Source: Ehretia macrophylla (lineage: Eukaryota; Streptophyta; Magnoliopsida; Boraginales; Ehretiaceae). Taken from it: a DNA stretch of 64,000 bases. Positions 58,016 to 64,000 of this stretch are shown here, one piece after another. A program made the translations under genes and the position numbers. The notes below the pieces were generated by a model. That model made no database searches, was not told the origin of the DNA, and worked only from the letters and a program-made list of their open reading frames with translations. The stretch covers positions 23,440,001 through 23,504,000 of the forward strand of contig CM075778.1 in NCBI GenBank assembly GCA_037974665.1. Direction: 5' to 3'. Position 1 is the stretch's first letter, and each line of letters starts with the position of its first letter.

Positions 58016-59209
58016 GGACCATGATAGTCACGGGAGCACCGGCAAACACTATGTTGCCCGGCGTTCGTGAAACGCTATCGTGCCTGAGGTTGCTACCCCC
58101 AAGTAGTACACAAGCATGCACAAGTAGTCATATAACACACATATACACGAGTAAGAAATATAAGAGAACGACAAAGTATAAACTGGGCATTATGATGGCA
58201 TGCAAATAATATATATAACATTTCTGGAAATATTTGGGTAGCACCTCCGCTTACCTGATGCTAAAACTACCAGATAAATCGGGTAGCACCTATTAGCATT
58301 TAACTGGACAAATTTAAGCATAACAGGGATATACTAACAACATGTAGATGCCATGAATAAGTAAAGCAATAAAACCCTTGCCTTAAAATGCCGAAAATTG
58401 GAGAAGACTCGAACCGATTTTGGAACTTTCTGAATTGATATAATTTAGTTGAATCGGGCTAGAGAAAAATTGTCTACTAGTTTGATTTCAGGGGGGTCAA
58501 GTGACCCCTTTATATAGGCCTTCAAGGCTGACACAAGAGGGAACAAGTGTCCTTCCCACGTTGGCCGACCAATCATGGTTGGGCACGTGGGGGACACATG
58601 TCCCTCCACGTGTCACGCATGCGTGGCACGTCCACTCATGCATGACACGTGTCCCGAGACACGTGTCACTCTCCGAAAGTGGCACCAATGTTCTGTTTTT
58701 TGCCCGTTTTGCATGCAGGTGTCCCGATTTTTATATTTTCGGCCCGGAATGCTATTTGCCAAACTTCGCTCTTAAGTAGTACAAGTTAAAGGAACCCCAA
58801 TGGCGTATGCCCGTTTTTCATAGCGGAATCCCGATTTTCCTATAATTGGTCCCAAAGTGAAACTCCTTTTCCGAACCAAAAACCCTTAAAATCGGAAAAA
58901 CAACTGAAATGGCCCGAAAAGTTAAAGAAAATCACTCATACTCTTGTGAGCAGCTGAAAAGTTTTATCTGGTCATAATATGGAGCTTTACATCCCTATAA
59001 TGACCCTAAGCTTAATGTTAATTAATGTTATAAGAACACCTAATAATAGGTTACTATTAATCGTAATAGCAATTGATTTTTAAATAGTAAGACAATTAAC
59101 TATAGATTCAATGCAGGCAAATAATCACAAAGACACATTTTCCAAAAATAATGAAAGAAATAAATATAAATAAATACTTGTAAATGCACGGTCGGGCTCG
59201 GGTATTACA
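58016..59209 (-). repeat. LTR E3, truncated (about 1.2 kb)
   Basis: Collinear with 46821-48027 of E1, ending CTCGGGTATTACA. It has the U3, CACGTG/CATGCATG cluster (58580-58675) and TATA box but only the first part of R-U5. The missing part is replaced by LTR F, with ACTAGGA-like microhomology at the join. Confidence 0.85.
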
Positions 59210-59240
59210 TGAGCAAACACAATTACTCAATGACGGATGG
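59210..59240. other. 31-bp spacer before element G
   Basis: Short unassigned segment. GATGG (59236-59240) should be one copy of the target duplication of G; the partner lies beyond the window. Confidence 0.5.
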
Positions 59241-61765
59241 TGTAACACCCCGATCCCTCTCGAGACCGGGAGTTCTATCAATAAATCTAATCACAACCCA
59301 AATCCAAACCCGGGCATAATTTTTAGGGAAAACGGACGGAGTCTCCCCTATTTCTAGGCAAAAAGCAAACATGCGACAGCATATAAGTGAACCAATACCA
59401 TGTCCAAACATTCAAACACCTCAAGGCCATCCGAGCCTTGGTTCTCAACAAGCGAACACAAGTAAATATACATTTCCAATTTAAATGCAAACCTATCTCT
59501 TCTTATCTTTGACAAGTACATTCATGCTTGGCAACTAAACTAAACTAACTTATTGCATAAAATAGACTATCATACCATTCTAACTCTTTTCCTTTGGACA
59601 TTACAAACATGCATTGAAGTTAAACTATACTAACTGTATACATAAACTAGCTTATCAAACCACTTCAATAATCTAGTAAAACTTAAATTACATTCCTTTT
59701 AACATTAAACACATACATTACATGAAAATATACATATTTGCATCTTTGACAACTCAAGACAACCCTTCAAGCATGATCTTTCACGTAACCACGAACTTTC
59801 CAGCTAACAAGGCATTTCCTGAAATGTAGTGGTGATGAGTGAGTATACTCAACACGTATACTCAGTGAGGGCGAGACATATATCGAGGTGGAGAGAAAGA
59901 AGTTCGTGCAATGCAAATAGGTACAGTTAAGCAACATAATCAATAAGGAAACATTCAATGTAAACGACAATACAATAAACAATTAAGAAAGCATTAACAC
60001 AACCATTCAAAGCTATACCACACTTTGAAGGCTATGGTTCACTCATACGAGCAATGTACCGATCACGATTTTGATGACTTTAACGATGACGCGCCGGCTC
60101 ACCCACCTTATAACTTCCGTTTAGAGTACTTCGGACATACTCTGTCAATTCTACGACCCAAAACTCCCTGGGCGGCAACCCAAGCGAGAAAGGGAATAGG
60201 ACACGGAGCTAGAGTAACCAACACTGGCAACCCGAGGCTACCCAGAGAGGCCCATCACTCACGCGCCTGACACTTATGCAATGCAATACAAGCTATTTAA
60301 CGATAATCGAGCAAGGCACTAAAGTGCAAGTCAGTAACAACATGCGATACAATAAGCATACAATAAGCAACTACAATCAATTAAGAAACAAGAACAACAC
60401 CAACAATCATTATCAACAATTGATATACAAATTCAATCATAATCAACTTTAACAAGCATTATTAAGCATTCTATAGGCATTATACTATGAAAACACACAA
60501 AATCACAAAATGACCCCAACTTTCAAAACGCTACTACTTTCAAACGAGCCACGAGTTTTGGAAACCGACTTTACCAATCCTCCTAAGTCATCATAAGGCA
60601 CATCTAAAGACCCCAAAACCCTACTTAACCCTAGAATTCACGCAAAGTCCCGATTTCCCCCTTTGCTCGTTTGAACTACCGCTACCCTAACTAAACACCC
60701 AACCAACGCCATAACCACACCAAAAGTGCTTCCATGGCCTCCCGAGACAATGCCATCACGCAATACGAGGAAACGCTAAATTCGACCTAAACGACCCCAA
60801 CTTGTACCAAGGCATTTTTCTCCGTTTTTCCATTACGCAATCCAAACAAATCATGCATTTAGGCATCCTAGCATATCTAGCATCTTTTCATATCAACAGA
60901 ATGCATAACGGAGCAACTTCTACGAAACGGGGGTTTACTATTCATAATTTACTATTCAATTAGCATTTTAAATTACAATCGCTATATTTAACTGTAGAAA
61001 ATGCTAAAAAGCTACAAATACATGTTCTACAATTGCCAAGGAATATTCTTTAAGCATCAAAACGAATTAAATAACAATCTATGGCTAAAACCCAAAAATT
61101 AAAGTTTATATACAACATTTTCAAATGCACAAATAACGATGAAACCCTCACCTTAGACGCTACTAGATGCTAGGAAATCCACGTTGGAAGCCCCAGAAAC
61201 AACCCCGTGCAAGCTCTCACGAAGATTTGAAGTTTTGATGTTGAAATCTTTTTTTTTCTTTTTCTCCTATGATTTTGGCCCTTTCTTTTTTTTTTTCCAG
61301 ATTTTTGCTTGTTTTTGTAATGTATTATGCATATATAAGATGACAAGTTGAAGTCAAATGGTCAAAGCTTCGGTCAACCCGCTAAACCCAAAACAGCTAT
61401 GCGCGACCTTACGAAAACGGCCATAACTTCTTCTAGAAAACTCCAATTCATGAACGGTTTGAAGCCTCAGAAACTAGACTCACAGAGCTTTCCAACCATA
61501 TATAATTTGCTACCTAACTCTTCCCCAATTAGTCCAGATTTAATTCCAAATTGACCCAAAATTTGACTAACTTAACATTGCATTTTTTTATTTTTAATCC
61601 CAAGTTTGCCCTTTATTAAACATTTCAAAAATTTTCACCTTGTCCTAGTTGGTCAATGTAGATGAAAAGTCAACTAGTTTGGTCAAAGAAGGTGAAAGGT
61701 CAATAAAATGCAATTTAAATGAACTTTAAATGCTATTGAATACATGTTAGGTTCGGGGTATCACA
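59241..61765 (-). repeat. Element G 3' LTR (left)
   Basis: TGTAACACCCCGATCCC ... GGTTCGGGGTATCACA. Contains a GAGTATAC...GTATACTC inverted repeat (59850-59872) and GAGTA/TACTC hairpin (60124-60142) at the place of the GGGTAC hairpin of other families. Also GGCAACCCGAGGCTACCC near 60226 and a T-rich stretch at 61245-61300. No gene. Confidence 0.9.
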
Positions 61766-61782
61766 TCCTTCCCCCCTTAAAA
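61766..61782 (-). other. Element G polypurine tract
   Basis: On the - strand TTTTAAGGGGGGAAGGA next to the LTR. Confidence 0.88.
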
Positions 61783-63348
61783 CAATTGCATCCTCGCAAT
61801 TCTTCTTCCAATAGAACTCAGCATCATCTGAAATCCAACTCTGACTAATCTTCATCGGTTGCTGAGCAAGATAGTGAATAAGGATGCTCGTAGGAGAACC
61901 CCAATAGAAATTCCAACCAAGAATGCCGAGAAAATACCAACTAAAGACTAAAGCAGAGATACTGTAGATGTCACTAATACCGCACAATAACGACAAGAAG
62001 AATACCCCACACACGAATCTCCAATAGAAGTCTAACAAGTACCAAATAAGAAAGTTAAAAGATAGGCAGAGTAGATGCACCTCATGCAGTGCTGATTACC
62101 GTAAGTAGACCTAGCTGAAAGTTCTGTAAAAGAATATAGAGAAGAATGCCAAAGGCCAATCTCTAAATGAAATCCTCCAATCACTGAGTCCCTACCGCAA
62201 CATCTTAGTAAAACAGCAAGTATAGATTTTCCCTTAGTGGAAAGGCCGATGGAGAAGCCATAACAATACAAGATAATAAGTCCAAGCAGAATTCCAAGTG
62301 TAGGATCTTCCAATAAATGCCAATAAGAAAAATACTAGTAGAATGCCCAATAAGAATTCCAAAGAATACCGTAAGTAATATTACACAACAAGTCCGATAG
62401 GATTTCCAATTACCAAACCAACTGAGGGATGCCAAAGAAAATACCCTAACAATGCTCCAGTAAGAAAGTACCAAGAATTGCCCAATAAGACAATCAAGTT
62501 GAATAACAAATATAGTTTCCCAAAAAGACGAAAACCCTAAGGAAAATACCGAGCTGGTGCACAATATACAAAACCAAACTCTGAGGCCCCTGCACTGTTT
62601 GCCAAGTGAGTACGTCATACAACCTTGCCAATAAGGAAACCTAATAAGAATTCCAAAAGAATGCTACCAAGAGCCATCATACAGAAACCCCAATGAAAGT
62701 TATCTTTTTATGATTGCCAACCACGAAGAAGAGTCTTAGAAGTATGCCAATAATCGAGCTCCAAAGACAAACACCAACTCCCAAATAAAGGCTAGTCAAA
62801 TACTGCTTATTCCCGTCAATCCACATAACTTGAAGGGCCTACTACTAACCACTTCTCTTCAGGGGAAGGAAGAAGTCTTTCTTACCATTTCAACATGACA
62901 TGTATGAATGCCAAGATATCACATTTATACATATATGCCTTAAACTATTATGCAAGCAAGTTTATAAAACAGTTTATCCAACAAAGTCACTCAAGCACGA
63001 CAATCAAGTCAAGCACAACATAATCAATTCAAATCACGGCATAACCAATTCAAGATATTTCAATACACACATTACAAGCAATACTTCAAGCAAATAACAA
63101 TTCACAAGGTCGATTTGATTCACGATGTCAATTCAATAGGTCAATTCCATGCACAACTAGACACTTCACTTCACTTGAGAAACATTTAACACATAACACA
63201 TAACTATATCACATAGGTGCATACATTCAAGTCAAGACACACAATCTCACATGCAAGTATACACTTTCAAGACACACTTAACCAGCACACATTCAAGGAT
63301 CACTACCCACCAGACCGAGGACCCTGTCCCAGCTTATGAGCTAAACAA
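61783..63348 (-). repeat. Element G internal region: short repeats, no coding
   Basis: 61850-62800 is a degenerate series of words such as AGAATACC, AATAAGAATTCC and ATGCCAA (sense strand GGTATTCT, GGAATTCTTATT). Open frames on the - strand (61733-62618) are hydrophobic artefacts of this composition. 62880-63300 is CA-rich with frequent TTCAAG and CACA words. Nothing resembles gag. Confidence 0.65.
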
Positions 63349-63362
63349 GCTCTGATACCACC
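63349..63362 (-). other. Element G primer-binding site
   Basis: On the - strand GGTGGTATCAGAGC: a perfect initiator tRNA-Met PBS (TGGTATCAGAGC), two bases from the LTR. Confidence 0.92.
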
Positions 63363-64000
63363 TATAACACCCCGATCCTTCTCGAGACCGGGAGTTCTAT
63401 CAATCAATCTAATCACAACCCAAATCCAAACCCGGGCATAATTTTTAGGGAAAACAGACGGAGTCTCCCTTGTTTCTAGGCAAAAAGCAAACCTGTGACA
63501 GCATATAAGTGGACCAATACCATGTCCAAACATTCAAACACCTCAAGGCCATCCAACCCTTGGTTCTCAACAAGCGAACACAAGTAAATATGCATTTCCA
63601 GTTTAAATGCAAACCTATCTCTTCTTATCTTTGACAAGTACATTCATGCTTGGCAACTAAACTAAACTAACTTATTGCATAAAATAGACTATCATACCAT
63701 TCTAACTCTTTTCCTTTGGACATTACAAACATGCATTGAAGTTAAACTATACTAACTGTATACATAAACTAGCTTATCAAACCACTTCAATAATCTAGTA
63801 AAACTTAAATTACATTCCTTTTAACATTAAACACATGCATTACATGAAAATGTACATCTTTGCATCTTTGACAACTCAAGCCACATAGCACGCAAGACAA
63901 CTCTTCAAGCATGATCTTTCACGTAACCACGAACTTTCCAGCTAACAAGGCATTTCCTGAAATGTGGTGGTGATGAGTGAGTATACTCAACACGTATACT
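63363..64000 (-). repeat. Element G 5' LTR (right), partial
   Basis: TATAACACCCCGATCC (TG start mutated to TA), collinear with 59241-59870. The window ends inside it. It has a short insertion near 63880 relative to the left copy. Confidence 0.9.

Larger units (their letters stand above)
59241..64000 (-). mobile_element. Element G: non-autonomous gypsy-type element without genes
   Basis: A 2525-bp LTR on the left, PPT, a 1.6-kb internal region and PBS, then the second LTR running off the window. No gag or pol motif occurs on either strand in 61783-63348. The two LTRs are about 97% identical over the visible 640 bp, so this may be one of the youngest insertions in view. It is similar in plan to LARD-type elements, though much shorter inside. 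Confidence 0.88.

Noticed and set aside
61733-62618. Three hydrophobic - strand frames in element G that look like membrane proteins.
   Set aside because: They are translations of the degenerate short repeats upstream of the PPT, with Trp/Tyr/Phe/Leu bias from TTGGTATTCT-type words, and have no conserved motif.
63349-63362. Matches to tRNA 3' ends (TGGTATCAGAGC words) as possible tRNA genes.
   Set aside because: Only 12 bases match and they sit next to LTR ends; these are primer-binding sites. No cloverleaf with A and B boxes was found in the window.

Overview
This is a stretch of plant nuclear genome made almost entirely of nested LTR retrotransposons. The plant assignment rests on several things. 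There are Ty3/gypsy elements of the Tat type (second RNase H, minisatellites and an antisense ORF downstream of pol) and of the chromodomain type. There is a Ty1/copia element, primer-binding sites matching the plant initiator tRNA-Met signature TGGTATCAGAGC, and a fragment of an intron-containing DUF223/RPA1-like gene. No intact protein-coding gene, tRNA or rRNA is visible; every coding region carries stops or frameshifts.

Layout. 1-1545: AT-rich flank. 1546-16912: element A, a Tat-like Ty3/gypsy element on +, with LTRs, PBS, a degenerate gag-pol in essentially one frame, a 58-bp tandem array, an antisense intron-containing pseudogene, two more decayed repeat blocks and a PPT; its 3' LTR is split by solo LTR S1 (14063-16515). 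16914-17032: a MITE-like inverted repeat whose edge A hit. 17053-22409: a degenerate Ty1/copia element. 23045-30552: element C, a gag-only gypsy element on -, truncated on the right. About 30800-33743: a lone LTR (D) on +. 34006-34241: a 236-bp solo LTR with perfect target duplications. 34895-35515: the host pseudogene, cut in its third exon by element B.

35516-45978: element B, a chromodomain Ty3/gypsy element on -, with solo LTR S2 (36511-38963) inside its 3' LTR; its 5' LTR is cut at 45978 by the next cluster. 45979-59209: a cluster of LTRs of two related families in alternating orientation (E1-, E2+, F+, F-, E3-). It includes a 5.7-kb LTR palindrome (52320-58015) and at least two recombination junctions. 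59241-64000+: element G on -, with two LTRs flanking a 1.6-kb internal region that has no coding capacity.

How the parts relate. Insertion order can be read from the nesting: MITE, then A, then S1; host gene, then B, then S2 and the E/F cluster. C (gag only) and G (no genes) could only have moved using proteins from relatives, for which B is the type of donor. The most interesting shared signal is a module in the LTRs of B, C, D, E and F, and partly G. It consists of a palindrome of the GGTTGCAACC type, then a GGGTAC/GTACCC hairpin and, in C, D and E, duplicated hairpins, with stems that differ between families but still pair. In E it lies downstream of a clear TATA box, so it would be present in the RNA leader. 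All element classifications are by motif recognition by eye; no database search or alignment program was run.
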